From Pleodorina starrii (Eukaryota > Chlorophyta > Chlorophyceae > Chlamydomonadales > Volvocaceae), in the NCBI GenBank assembly GCA_030267565.1, contig BRXU01000021.1, positions 1,334,501-1,398,500 of the forward strand: DNA of 64,000 bases, given 5' to 3'. The notes below the pieces were generated by a model, which was given only the letters and a program-made list of their open reading frames with translations, had not been told where the DNA came from and searched no databases. Position numbers and translations under genes: made by a program. Numbering within the stretch: the first letter of the stretch is position 1; each line of letters begins with the position of its first letter. This document shows, one piece after another, positions 12,099-23,882 of the stretch.

Positions 12099-15000
12099 AT
12101 GGATGGCATTGAGTGTGCGCTACTGCTGAGTACGGGCTGCAAAAGCCAACGGCCCTACCCCGACGCAACCCGCTTGCCAACGGCCCTTGAATACTCGATG
12201 GCCTGAGAATCACCCTGTTCCTAAACGCCGTACTCGGTGCTGCCGTACCTACCGCATCGCAGTACGACATGGCGACCTGCGCGTGATCAAGGCCCGGCTG
12301 GACAAGGACCCCGACCTGCTCACGTACCGCAGCCTGGGTACGTTGCTGCCCGTACTGTCGTACTGTACGACACGGCACGCATTTTTTATTGCAGTACCAT
12401 CGTACACATCATACCCCTGCCACGCAGCGGGCCGGCGGAATACCCGAGCGCCACCCGCGCCGCTCCCCCCCTCTCTCTTGTCTCTTCCCCCCTTCTTCTC
12501 TCTCTCTCGCTCTCGCTCTCCGCTCGCGCTCCCACATCCCCATCCCTAATCGCCCACCTCCCTTCCCCCTCCATCTGAAACCCTAAGCAAGACCTCCCAC
12601 CTTCGCTGCTGTGTACCTTACACCCCCCCCTCCCCCTTCCCACCTCCCCCTCCCCCTCCCCTCTCCGCCTCCCCCTCCCCCCCCTCCCCCTGCCCCTCCC
12701 CCCTTCCCCCCCACTCCCCCCCCGCCAGGTGGTCGTGACAGCGTGTGGCACCTGGCGGCTGCGGGGGGCAGTGAGGAGGTGCTGGGGGCGCTGGAGGCCC
12801 ACGTAGGCCTTATGAGCCGGGGGGAACTGCGGGGGGTGGTCAACCTGAGGAACGAGCGGGGGCAGGTGGGGCCGGGGGGGGGGGCAGCTGGGGCGGGGGG
12901 GGGGGCGGGGAGGGTCAGATCGGGAGGGGTGGGAGGGGAGGGGAGGGGTAGGGAGGGAGGGTCGGATCGGGGACGGGAGGGAGGGTCGCGTCTATGAAAG
13001 CTGTGACGTAAATGCAACTAACGCGGCTCCACAGACAGACGAAGGGCGGTGCGTGTGTAGGCTGCCTGGCGGGTGGCGATGCTCCTACCTGCTCCTCGCC
13101 CACCACCCCCTCATTACCGTTTCCAACCCCCCTCATACCCCCATAACCTCATATCCGGATCCAGGCCTGGTGGCTTCCTCCAGATCCAACGAAGCGTTGC
13201 AATCGCAGTCGTCCGCACCTCCCTCCCCCTCCTCATCTCCACCCTGCCCCTTCCCCCCGCAGACACCCCCCCCCAGCTTCCGCTTCCACCTCCCCCACCC
13301 CCCCACCCCGGCCTATACGTGGATCACCCCACCCACCCCCTTCTCCGCACACCCCCCTTCTCCGGCCTATACGTGGATAACCCCCCAACCCCCCCTTCTC
13401 CTCCTCCCCCCCCCCCCGCAGACACCCCTCATGTCCGCGGCGCAGTCGGGTCAGACGGCCGCCATACGCTGGCTTCTGGCGAGGGTGAGGGCGGAGGGAG
13501 AGATTCCGTCCTGGATCTGAGATCCAAGATCTCGATCTTGAAGATCTGGATCTGAGACGTTGGATCCTAACTTGGATCCCAGCGGCACTGCACGGGCGGT
13601 CTGAGGTGTCCCGCCGCACATTACCCCGAGGGCCTCCTGGTGCCGGGGCCTGTGTGGGTGGGGGGGGGAGAGGAGGGAAGGAGGGAATGGGTCGTGCAGC
13701 CGTGTGCTGGTACCAGCTGTGTATGTGTGTGTGTATGCGTGTGTGTTTTCGATTTGTGTTTGTGTTTTTGGTCGTGGCGTGTCGGTGACAGGACTTGTTG
13801 TTGAGTTACAGCCACAACAACCCCCCTCCCCCCATCACGGCGCCGTTGCCTCACAAACGGCGGTGCTCCCCACCAGCGGCGCACTCTGTTTCTACCCCCC
13901 ACCCCACCCCCCACCCCCCACCCCACCCCACCCCCCTCCCCATCCCCCCCCCCAACCTCCCGCCCCCCACCTCCCCGCCCCCCCCCCCACCCCCCAATCC
14001 CTCTTCACATGGTGATGCTTCGTCATTATGGCGATGGCGACCCCACTGACGGTGGCGGTCTGGACGACAGGGCGCCGACCCGTGGGCCACTGACCGCTGC
14101 GGGAAGCGGTCGGCTCTCCACTACGCAGTCATGAGGGTGGGTCGGGGTTGTGTGTGTGTGGGGGGGTCCACGAATGGGTCGGAGCTCGTGAAGGGTAACG
14201 GTACCATGGAGGGAGGAGTGGAGGGCAGAGGGAGGGAGGGAGGGAGGGAGGGAGGGAGGGCGTCAGGTGGTTGCAGTACGGCTTCAAACAACTGCTTGCA
14301 GTACGGGTTCAAATAATTGCAATATATGGGTGCACATGAGTGGTTTACGGCTTCAGACGGGTTCAGATGGTCCCGCTCCGCCCTCCCCGCGCCTCCCCCT
14401 TCCCGCCCCTCTCCTCTCCTCCCCCTTCCTCTCCTCCTCTCGCCTCCTCTCCCCGCCGCTTCCTCTCCTCTCCTCTCCTCTCAGGGCCGCCTGGAATGCA
14501 TCACCACGTTGCTGGACAGCCGCGAATCGACCCAGGAGCTGTACAGGTGCCGTACAGTACGGAGATATGCCGAGGGGGAACCGTGCCGTACGGGGTGTGT
14601 GTGTGTGTGTGTGTTTGTGTGAGTGCGGGGGGGAGGGAAGGAGGGGGGCCCCCGTTCAGGGGCCATTACAGGGGGAAGGGGGAAAGGAAGCCCTACGCCC
14701 GCGGGGGCGCGGAGGGGCGGGGGGGGGGGTTTAAGGGAGGGGCCGTGCAAACCCCCCCCCCGACGCGTTCGGCAACACGGTCTGGTCCGTGGAACCCCCC
14801 TCCCCCACTACTACCGGTTCTACACAACCTATGTATTACATTACGTCTTATCAGCTTGTCAGTTAATCAGCCTGTTGCCTCTTGGGTCTTGTCATGCTGC
14901 TGCCGTAGAGCCGTACATGCTGCTGCCGTACCAACCCCGCCAATAAACCACCCCCCCCGGGGTGCCGCAGGTACATCGAGGCACGCACCATCTCCGGTCT

Positions 15001-18000
15001 CACACCCCTCCATTACGGTACGGCGCACGGGTACGACAAAGACGTACAGGGGCCGGGCTTGTGGCGCGCAGCAGGTCTATACGTCCTTTTGATACCGTGT
15101 TGGCACAGGTGTTGTCCTGGATCCGATCCTGGATCCATTTCTGGATCCGGTCCTTAATCCGTTCTTGGATCTTGGATCTGATCTTGGATCCAATGTTCCC
15201 GGTCCTGGATCCGATCCTGGGCCTCGCGGATCCCCAGATTCCCGGCACCACAACCCACGTGCGCACAAAAGCGGCTCCCAGGCGGTTCTGGTGTGCTGTG
15301 TGTGTGCTGTGTGTGCTGTGTGTGCATTCTCGCGTGTGTCTTTGATTGGCGTATTGCGCTTTGCCTGCCACTGGAAACCGCTCCTACGGGAAGGAAGGAA
15401 GGAAGGAGTTTCTGTCTGCATCTCTTCAAGGTTTGCTTGCGTTGTGTATTGGGAGCAGCCCCCCGCCTGTCCTCCTTCCTGCCTTGTCGCTCGCTTCGCT
15501 TTGGCTTTCTCCGACCAACTCCCCCCTCCCGCCTCCCCCCCTCCCTCACCCCACCCCACATACACACACATACACACACACGCGCAGCGGTGGCCATGCG
15601 CCAGGCAGATGCCGTACGGCTGTTGCTGGAGCGAGGGGCCGACATGCGGGCGGTCAACGCGGTGGGTGGTTGGAGTTGGTTGGGGCAGTTAAGGGTGGTT
15701 GCTGGTTGGGTGTGGAATGGAAGAGGAGGGGAAAGAGTCCGCTGCCATACACGCCCCGAGCTCCGGGATCGCCTTCCTCCCCTTGCATCCACCCCCCGCA
15801 TTCACCTCCCCCATCACCACTCCCTGATCCCCCATCTTCACCTCCACCTCCACTGTCTCCTCTCTCGGCAATGCTCCATCTGACCCGACCCGAGCACCCG
15901 ACCCGACCTATCCCCCACACGGGGGACACAGCTGAGATTTGACCCTCCCCAGCTCCACCAAACTGCCCGAGCCAACCCGGAGGGAACCGTATCGTGCTCT
16001 CCTCCCGCCCTCCTTCCCCCGCCCTCCTTGCCCTCCCCCCGCCACCACCAGCACCGCATTCCGTCCTTACCCCCCCCCTCACCCCTCACCCCCCGAACTC
16101 CCTCGTGCCCCTCCAAACCGCCGGCCCTCTTCGCCCCCTCTGTTCCCCTGCCTGCCGCGCACGTTTGTATGTACCGCCGCTGTACGTACTGCTGTGTACG
16201 ACGGTATGTACGACAGATTGCTGATGCGTACGACCTCGTGAACGTGCCTCTGCGCTCCACACCCCTCCATGTGGCGGCGTTGCTCAATGCGGTGGACTGT
16301 GTGCTGGCGCTGCTGCAGTACTATGTGGGTGGGGCGGGTGGTCTGAAGAGGGGGATCTGAGGGAAGGGAAGGGAGGGGAGAGGACAAGGGAGGGGAAGGG
16401 AAGGGACAAGGGAGGGGAAGGGAGGGGAGGGGAGGGCAAGGGAGGGGACAAGGGAGGGGACAAGGGAGGGGAGGGGACAAGGGAGGGGAGGGGACAAGGG
16501 AGGGGAGGGGAGTTTGTTGCGGGGCAGGTGGTCAGGCGTGTGCGGTGCGCGCCAAGTGGGTTACACTGGTGGGGTCCACTGCACATACACCGAGTCATCC
16601 CATTCATGCATTCATGCATTCATGCATTCATGCATTCATGCATTCATGCATTCATGCATTCATGCATTCATGCATTCATGCATTCATGCATTCATGCATT
16701 CATGCATTCATGCATTCATGCATTCATGCATTCATGCATTCATGCATTCATGCATTCATGCATTCATGCATTCATCCCTTCATGCATTCATGCATTCATG
16801 CATTCATGCATTCATCCCATTCATTCTTTCATGCATTCATGCATTCATGCATTCATGCATTCATCCCATTCATTCTTTCATTCGTGAAGATGGCGGAGAG
16901 GGTTTCCGGGGGAAGCTCGTGTTTAGCTGAGGTCGCGGGATGGAGTCGGGGAGGGCGGACGAGGCGCACGAGTACGACAAATACACCAACAAAAGACACA
17001 CAGACGCTACACCCCCCACTCACGGGGGATGCGAACACCTTGCTGCCCCGCCGTTTGAACGTAAGGGCCCCGAAACCACAACGTTCCTTTCCCCCGTCCC
17101 CCCCAAAGGAACTCTATACGCACAGAAGTATGGCCGAAGGAAACCAAACACGCGCTGACACGCACGCGGCCCCCTCCCCTCCCCCGCCCCTTTCCCCTCC
17201 CCCGCCCCCCTCCCCTACCCCGCCCCGCCCCGCCCCGCCCCGCCCCGCCCCGCCCCGCCCCGCCCCGCAGCACGCCCACCTGGCCGGACCCAACTTCCCC
17301 GACCCCCGCCGGCGGTTGGATGCCCTCGGGAGGACGCCGTACAGGGTACGCACGACCACCATACGTGAAGAAGGGGGTAGGGGGGGAGGGGGTGCGGTGC
17401 GGGTGACCTCCCGGGGAGGTCGCATCACGTCATGTCGCGTTACAGTGCTGTGCAGTACATCACTGTGCAGTACATCACTGTGCAGTACACTGCAGTACAG
17501 CACAGCGCGAAGCAATGTAACGCAGCGCAGCACAGCGCATAGCAGCACAGCGCAGCTGACATACGGACATGCCGCTACTTTCAGTTGTTTGGGATGCCTG
17601 GGGCTTCGTGTGTGTGTGTCAAGGCTGTTGTTCATTCCCCCTCCTCCCTCCCCCCCGCCCCCCCCCCCTCAAATACTCAGCTTACTTTATGCATCTTTCT
17701 TTCTTTTAGTCTTACCCGTAGGCACTTTGTTTAGGATCGCACCGCATATCATACCATGCCCCCTCAGTAAAGGCTTCAACGTTGCTCACGAAGCCGCCAC
17801 GTTGCCCTTGCCCCTTACGCATCGACGAATCGCAACGCTTCCGCGCTGGTCTGCCGCTCAGGTAAGCATCCTCAGTTCCGATAGATGTTGCTGTTACCAG
17901 TTCTGACAGCTTAGAGGGCGGGATTTTCGGGAGTTTTAGAGCAAGCACACGCATGCCAGCTTTTCAGTCAGCCTATGGACACATCTACGTCGCTAATTTT

Positions 18001-20286
18001 ACGATTGGTACACATGTCTACAACATCGCACCGCACAAAATGCGGTGCGGCTTCGTCCGAGGCGGTTTGCAACACTTCCGACACCGACAAGATGCTGGGA
18101 CGGCTCAACCGCGGGTCAAGCAGCAATGTCGGTAACGTTTGGGAATGGGTGGGATAACATTAACAGTTCCGGAGGTTCAGCGGCTGTCGCAGCTGGATCA
18201 TCAACGTCCGCAGTGACTCATTATTTTATAAAGGAGCATATCACTCCCTGAACCCCCCCCCCGCCACACATACACATACAAACACATGCATACACACACG
18301 CACCAGGTGGCGGCCTTCCGGGGCCATTCGGGCCTTATTGCGGAGCTGCTGCACCCCTCCTCCGACCTAGGGGCCCTGTTCGGGCGGGAGGGAGGGCCCG
18401 GCGGCGGCGGCGGCGACGGCGGCGCCGTCGGCGTGCCACGCCTGGCGGCGCTGGCGGCGGCGGTTGTACGGCAGCAGCTTGTGGCGGATGTGGAGCACGC
18501 GGAGAAGGTGGGGGCGGGTGCGAGGGCGGCTGTACTTGCGTCTCTTTCTGTGTCTGTGTGAGACCTTTTACTTGTCCCACCGGGCCTGATGCTGGTCAAG
18601 GGGGCTGATGAGACCACCCGGTAGGGTCGTCCCCACCTCCCGAAGGGCCCTTAAGGGCCCCATAAGGGCTCATTACGCGGAGACCGCCGAAGCACCCCCC
18701 TTGAAGGAGGGAAGGGGGTGAGGGGCCGCAGCCCCCTCTTGCGTGTGTGTATGTGTATGTGTATGTGTGTATGTGTGTATGGGGGGGGAGGAAGCAGTCC
18801 CCACCTCCCGGGACCTCTTCCCCCCCACACACCGCCCCAACCCACCGCAACCTTGACTCCCAACCCCTCCCCCACACACGGGGGGCCGGGGGCGCGTCTC
18901 TTTACTGTTCGTAGGAGCCCCACGAACCTCCTCCCTCCCCTCTCCCAAACGTAAGGGGCATCGCAACAGTCACAGCGGGATCCACGTGTCAAGGCAGGGT
19001 CAGTGGGTAGGCTTCACCCCACTTCCCCCCGCTTCACCTCGCTCGCATTCTACGGTATGCCCCCTCCCCCTCCCCCTTCCCCCCCCCAAAACACACACAC
19101 ACACTCACACACACCCGCCCAACACCCCCCCCAGGTCATTCTGGACTTCCGGCGGCGCAACCCCTGCTGCTCCTCCCCCCTCCACCTCGCCAAGACGCAG
19201 TCCACATTGCTGCTCCCCCCTCCCCCTCCCCCGCCACCGCCACCGCAACCACCGGGGCCGTCGCACGAGGGCTGTTCCTCCCGGGTCAGCGACCCCTCCG
19301 CCGCCGCCTCCCCCTCCCCCTCCCCCTCCTCTTCAGACCCGGGCTGCGCACCAGGCGCCGGCCCCCGGGGCCCCCCCGCTTCGTCTCCGTCGCTGCGCCT
19401 GGCTGCCCTCACGTGCGCGCCGCCGCCGTCGCCGCCGCTGCCGCAGCCGCCGCCGGCGCCGCCGGGCTGCGGCTGCGACGCGGCCAGCGGCCAGCGGCCG
19501 CAGCAGCAGCAACCGGGGCCGGACTGCCGCGATCCGCAGCAGCAGCAGCAGCAGCAGCAGCAGCCGCAGCAGCCGCAGCAACCGCAGCAGTTGGAGGGCC
19601 ACAGCTCGGGACCGCTGGCGGCCCCGCGGCTGCTGCTGAGGTGCGACAGCCGCGACGGCGGCGGCGGCGGCGGCGCGGCGCGACGGCGCGGCAGCCGCGA
19701 CTCTCCCCTGCGGCCGCCGCTGCGCATGGTGCTGCCGGCGGCAGCCGCCAGAGGCAGCGGCGGCGGCGGCGGAGCCACCGTCGGATCCTGGGTGCGGTAC
19801 CGCTCGTCCTCTCCCCGCGGCAGCAGCGGCAACGGCAGTCTGGCCCGCGAGTCGGCGCCGCCGCCGCCGGCGGCGCCGCCGCCGGCGGTGCCGGCGTTGG
19901 ATCCCGACGCTGAGCTGCTGGCGACGCTGGCGCCGGCGGTGGCGGCGTTCGTCACCGCCGGCGACGCCGGCACCGCCGCCGGCGCCGGCGCCGGCGCCGG
20001 GCCGCTGGCGCCGGAGCGCGGCTGCTGCACGCTGCGCCAGCCGAGTCCGTTCTTGCGCCGGTCGGCGGGCTATGCGGAGAGCGTCTTCTCTCGCGCGCCG
20101 CTGCTGCCGGTGGCGCAGTGTGCGGTGTGTCTGGAGGAGGGGTACTGTCTGGCGGTGGAGCCCTGCCACCACCGATTGTGCGGCGGCTGCGCGCGCCACG
20201 TGACGCTACGCGGCGTGGTGGACGCGCCGCTGCCGTGCCCCGTGTGCCGCATGACGGTGTGCCAGTTCACCAGCCCTGTGTGCTGA
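12099..20286 (+). CDS. XB3/XBAT-type ankyrin-repeat RING E3 ubiquitin ligase
   Basis: Twelve exons: 12099..12129, 12263..12337, 12729..12865, 13422..13484, 14071..14136, 14485..14546, 14971..15017, 15588..15661, 16217..16324, 17271..17345, 18307..18507, 19135..20286 (2091 nt, 696 aa). N-terminal ankyrin repeats line up with plant XB3/XBAT32: RHGDLRVIKARLDKDPDLL, SLGGRDSVWHLAAAGGSEE, TPLMSAAQSGQTAAIRWLL, SALHYAVMR, GLTPLHY, ADAVRLLLERGADMRAVNA, STPLHVAALLNAVDCVLAL, RTPYRVAAFRGHSGLIAEL. The last exon is a long Ala/Gly/Gln-rich linker and a C-terminal C3HC4 RING: CAVCLEEG, then EPCHHRLCGGC and CPVCRMTVC. This is the family order, so it probably ubiquitinates substrates bound by the ankyrin repeats. 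Exon 1 (ATG at 12099) is the weakest part: it keeps phase and has a GTACGG donor but encodes only 10 residues. A (CAG)n tract at about 19533-19560 gives a poly-Gln. Confidence 0.82.
13310..13386 (+). repeat. Dispersed motif A, two copies in XB3-like intron 3
   Basis: Two copies of CGGCCTATACGTGGATAACC (13310-13331, with ATCACCCC, and 13364-13386, exact). They are sense to the gene, about 35-110 nt before the acceptor of exon 13422..13484. Confidence 0.8.
14225..14262. repeat. (GGGA)n repeat in an XB3-like intron
   Basis: Short purine-rich GGGA run between exons 14071..14136 and 14485..14546. Confidence 0.7.
15116..15232. repeat. GGATCC/TGGATC-rich degenerate repeat
   Basis: Many TGGATCC/GATCC units in the intron after exon 14971..15017. 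Similar GGATCC or GATCTG clusters occur at 2461-2491, 13514-13578 and 37825-37862, so this is a recurrent simple-sequence type here. Confidence 0.6.
16365..16515. repeat. [20 protein letters not shown] purine repeat
   Basis: Irregular purine-rich tandem units in the intron after exon 16217..16324. Confidence 0.8.
16596..16880. repeat. 8-bp satellite (CATTCATG)n
   Basis: About 30 nearly perfect CATTCATG units, becoming CATCCCATTCATTCTTT variants at the right end, in XB3-like intron 9 (16325-17270). The unit is almost self-complementary (ATGCAT core). Open frames across it (HAFMHSCI repeats) are artefacts. Confidence 0.95.
17171..17268. repeat. (CCCCG)n pyrimidine-rich repeat before an acceptor
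   Basis: C-rich repeats turning into about ten CCCCG units that end in the CAG acceptor of exon 17271..17345. The repeat doubles as that exon's pyrimidine tract. Confidence 0.85.
18205..18256 (+). repeat. Dispersed motif B in XB3-like intron 10
   Basis: About 50 bp running from GTCCGCAGTGACTCATT to GGAGCATATCACTCCCTG, about 50 nt before the acceptor of exon 18307..18507 and sense to the gene. The same sequence recurs at 47388-47430 and 55663-55711, on the minus strand in both cases. Confidence 0.85.
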
Positions 20287-20347
20287 TCGGGTTGGTGGGG
20301 GTTGGTGGGGGGTGGGGGTTTTGCGGGGGGTGTTCGTGTGTATGTGT

Positions 20348-20383
<36 letters not shown>

Positions 20384-22872
20384 CATGTGTGTGGTGGGGA
20401 TGACGGTGGGATGATGGGACGAGAACATCGTGAAGGGAACGACGACAATGAGGAGGAGGATGGGAAGGAGGAGGAGGAGGTGAAGGAGGAAGAGGAGGAT
20501 GGTAAGGAGGAGGGAGAGGAGGATGGTAAGGAGGAGGAAGAGGAGGATGGTAAGGAGGAGGAAGAGGAGGATGGTAAGGAGGAGGAAGAGGAGGATGGTA
20601 AGGAGGAGGAAGAGGAGGATGGTAAGGAGGAGGAAGAGGAGGATGGTAAGGAGGAAGAGGAGGATGGTAAGGAGGAGGAGGAGGTGAAGGAGAATGAGGA
20701 GGATGGGAAGGAGGAGGAGGAGGTGAAGGAGGAGGATGGTAAGGAGGAGGAGGAGGAGGATGGCACGCAGGAGGAGGAGGATGGGAAGGAGGAGGATAAG
20801 GGATGAAGACAATGCATTACGACAACGATGGCGACAACAAAAACAAGGAGGACGCGGATGAGAGCGACGAAGAAGGCGATGGAGGTGACATCGTGCTTGG
20901 TTTCGGGGCCGGAGCAAGCCGCCTTGGGATCGAGGGCCGCTATTGAAGTTTTGGTACCCGGTCTGGCCTAGGGACCGGGAGGGTTGCCAGGAGCCGCGGA
21001 CTGGGGGTTGGGGGGCGGGGAGGGGCGGGGCGGGGCAGGCGCGGAGGGGGTGGGGTTGGGGGGCGGGGCGGAGGGGTGGCCGGGCCCGGGGCGAGGGTGA
21101 GGTCGGAGAGAACGTGGGGTTGTGAGACGCGAGGTGGCCCCCGGCCGTCCGGTGCAGGGCCTGAATGTAGGGTTGTGACGATGTGGCGAGGGGACGTGGG
21201 GACGTGTGGGGGCAAGGGTGGGGTGTAGAGGGGCCGGGCCCCGGGCGCTGGCCTTGGGTTTGGAGGCATGTCTTGGGTGTCTTGGGTCTGTGTCTGGCGA
21301 TCGGAATCGGGTCAGTGTCGTTTTCCAAAGAAAAGAAATGACACCGCGGGCTGGAGTCACGGTGGCCCGAGCGGCTAGGTTGGGCTGGGTTGGGCTGCGC
21401 GTGTGTTGAGGTATGATGGGCGGATGCAAAGTCCCCATCCCGGGGCGGGGGCCGCCGCGCCGGGGCTTGCTGCTCCGAAAGGGTGGGAACGTGGGATGGG
21501 GACCGAGGGGAGGTGGCAAATGGGAGGCGTGAAAGAGGGGAGGGTGCGGCCTGTGTGAGGGAACGACAGGAGGGAGGGAGGGAGGGAGGGAGGGGGTGCA
21601 GACGGAGCAGCAGCGTCGAGGAGGTTGGATGGCGGAGGGAGGTTCTGCAACCCACCTCACCCCACCCCCGGGAAGCGGGTGTCGGCGGAGTATTCGCGGA
21701 GATGCAAAAGCGCTGCGGGATCCAAAATGGGATTTGGTCAGTGCTATTCCGAATAGCTTCGGAGTAGATTTGAGGGAATTTCCACGAGGGACGTAGAAAA
21801 GCGTAAAAGAATTCAGAAGATCAACCCATCTGAATGCCCCGCGCGCCATCCCTGCCGGCGGAATGGGCCTCGGCGGGACGTTCATCCAGAGCCGCGCATC
21901 CGTGCCAGCGGTACGGCCACTGCGGCCATACGTTGCGCTCAGGCGCCGGAGCTTCGTATCTTCGTCTAAGTTGAGGAGCTTGTCTGAGTTGAAGAACACA
22001 GACAGGTGTATGACCTATAGAACAGATCCTGTTCAAGTACGGTCATGCTCAAATGGACGAAACTGAGCAATATAAACGTAAAAACTTTGTCGATGGTGGG
22101 TGCAATTTTACTTAGAATGCCAACACATCGCCATCGCTCCATATGCTTTCCTGTAAGTAAAAGCGCAGATAATGCAATTATGGCAAAAAGGTTTCTGAAG
22201 CCGCCTGCCAAGGAAAGGTGTACTGGCGGCGGCGGAGACAATGCACGACGGAAATCACGGTGTGCAGCACCCCTATCGCCTCGTCCCCTCTCGCCTCACG
22301 CGCTTACAATATACAATGCCAGCAGAAAGGGAGGGACGAGCCGGATGAAGCCGCCGGGGCGCCCTTCTCCGCCCAGAGCGGGCCCTGCGCAGACAAACGA
22401 GCGACCCCCCATTCCTCATCCCCTTCTCATGCACCTGACTCCCTTCCCCTTTTAACCTTCCCCCAAATACACCCTCCCCTCATCCCTTCCTCCCTCTCCT
22501 CCCTCTCACCCCCACCCGACGCGCGGCGCCGCAAGCGTCGTTTGTTTGTCGGGTGGCGGGTGTGTGAGGGCCTTGAGGCCGGCTTTGGTAGGTTGATACC
22601 GCTGTCTCCCCAGCAGCTTCACGGCCGACTTTCCCTGAGCAGCCTGCTGCTCTCGTCTCGACCGCCAGCCGGCGCGCCTTTCCCTCACCGACGGAGCGTC
22701 TGAATGTTATCGTCAAATTGACGTCAGACGGTTACTTAACGGCAGGAGCTGTTTGTCTGTTTAATAGCTTAGTTTCGATGCAGTTGTGTGACTGCTCGCC
22801 AGTCTGACTGGTGTGACCGCCCGTTCGCGGTCACTTGGTTACGGATCTTTGCGATTTTTGTGTCGCACGCGC
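20287..22872. other. 3' UTR and gene-poor stretch
   Basis: Next to 20286 this is probably the 3' UTR of the XB3-like gene, with a GT run (about 20349-20382) and a GAG-rich minisatellite. From about 21.7 to 22.2 kb the DNA is more AT-rich and promoter-like. Minus-strand frames there (e.g. around 22100-22241, hydrophobic) match no family and have non-coding codon use. I see no supportable gene. Confidence 0.45.
20437..20806. repeat. Purine-rich minisatellite (GGAGGAAGAGGAGGATGGTAA)n
   Basis: Imperfect 18-21-bp units, about 15 copies, open in several frames (KEEEEEDG repeats). It lies just after the RING gene on the same strand, probably in its 3' UTR. Confidence 0.85.
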
Positions 22873-23762
22873 CGCTGTTGGGCGCGTTACGGCGTAAACG
22901 TTGCGATCTATTTGTTGATAGTAAGACGTGGCGTATCGCTGTGTGAGCGTTGGTGGTAGGAACACCGGGCCCGTGTCCGGCGTTGCGTAATCCGGGGCCT
23001 TACGCTTATCCGAGGGTTCCAGGATGAACTGTTGTGCGTATTTAAGGCCGAACGCGAGCCAGTCTGGTCGCTTTCCGGCTCTGAACAATTGTAATGTTCT
23101 GAGCTAGGCAATAGGCCCCGTGCAGTCGTCTTGAGGCCGGTCGCACGAGTACTACTCTTGATAGTGTCACACAGCGATCATCTTTCATCCATCTAACCGG
23201 TAGCTCAAGGAGGTGGGAAGTACGTCGGTCCCTGTTCTCCTAGTTGTCGTGTCTGGTGCGGCTTGGTCAGGGTCGCTGCTGCAGGATCAAGTAGGCGGGC
23301 GTACCTGGTGTACCTTCGCCGAGCTTGTCCCCTTGTTCGCAGCGCCCCTGACATCCAGTCCGCCCACACCCGGACACGACAACTAGGAGAACAGGGACCG
23401 ACGTATTCCCTACCTCCTTGAGTTACCGGTTAGATGGATGAAAGATGATCGCTGTGTGACACTATCAAGAGTAGTACTCGTGCAGTCGACCTCCAGAGTC
23501 CAGACGACTGCACGGGGCCTATTGCCTAGCTCAGAACGTTACAATTGTTCAGAGCCGGAAAGCGACCAGGCCGGCTCGCTTTCGGCCTTAAATACGCACA
23601 ACAGTTCATCCTGAAACCCTCGGGGATAAGCGTAAGGCCCCGGATTACGCAACGCCGGACACGGGCCCGGTGTTCCTACCACCAACGCTCACACAGCGAT
23701 ACGCCACGTCTTACTATCAACAAATAGATCGCAACGTTTACGCCGTAACGCGCCCAACAGCG
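22873..23762. mobile_element. Foldback (long inverted-repeat) element
   Basis: The left arm 22873..23253 and right arm 23373..23762 are inverted copies of each other with few differences, around a unique spacer of about 119 bp. The ends read TGTTGGGCGCGTTACGGCG and its complement. The right arm has a few extra bases within a small hairpin (GTGCAGTCGACC... against GACTGCAC, about 23480-23514). Matching open frames in the two arms (YAQQFIL...) are just the repeat read twice. There is no transposase, so this is a non-autonomous foldback/MITE-like insertion or two solo repeats in head-to-head orientation. Flanks GCGCCGC and GCGCCAC could be a degenerate target-site duplication. Confidence 0.8.
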
Positions 23763-23850
23763 CCACATATTTGGTCTCTTGTGCAGTCAGTTGTTCCGCA
23801 ATCACGGCAGTCATGCACGTGTTGTTGTGGTTGTGACCCAGGTGGGGGGG

Positions 23851-23882
23851 GGGTTCCACGTATAGGCCGGAGCCCGTAAACG
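23851..23882 (-). repeat. Dispersed motif A with extended left flank
   Basis: On the minus strand it reads TTTACGGGCTCCGGCCTATA then CGTGGAACCCC. The copy at 25319-25352 has the same TACGGGCTCCGG flank, so these two share more than the 20-bp core. Confidence 0.75.

Noticed and set aside
16514..17906. 453-codon open frame with HAFMHSCI repeats
   Set aside because: It is the CATTCATG satellite read through; it overlaps real XB3-like exons in another frame.
19050..20199. Long minus-strand frames opposite the RING exon
   Set aside because: GC-rich antisense shadows; the plus strand carries the RING domain.
22831..23088. Protein (GLKYAQQFIL...) also found at 23545-23727 on the other strand
   Set aside because: Both copies lie in the arms of the inverted repeat; there is no start context or family, so this is element sequence and not a gene pair.
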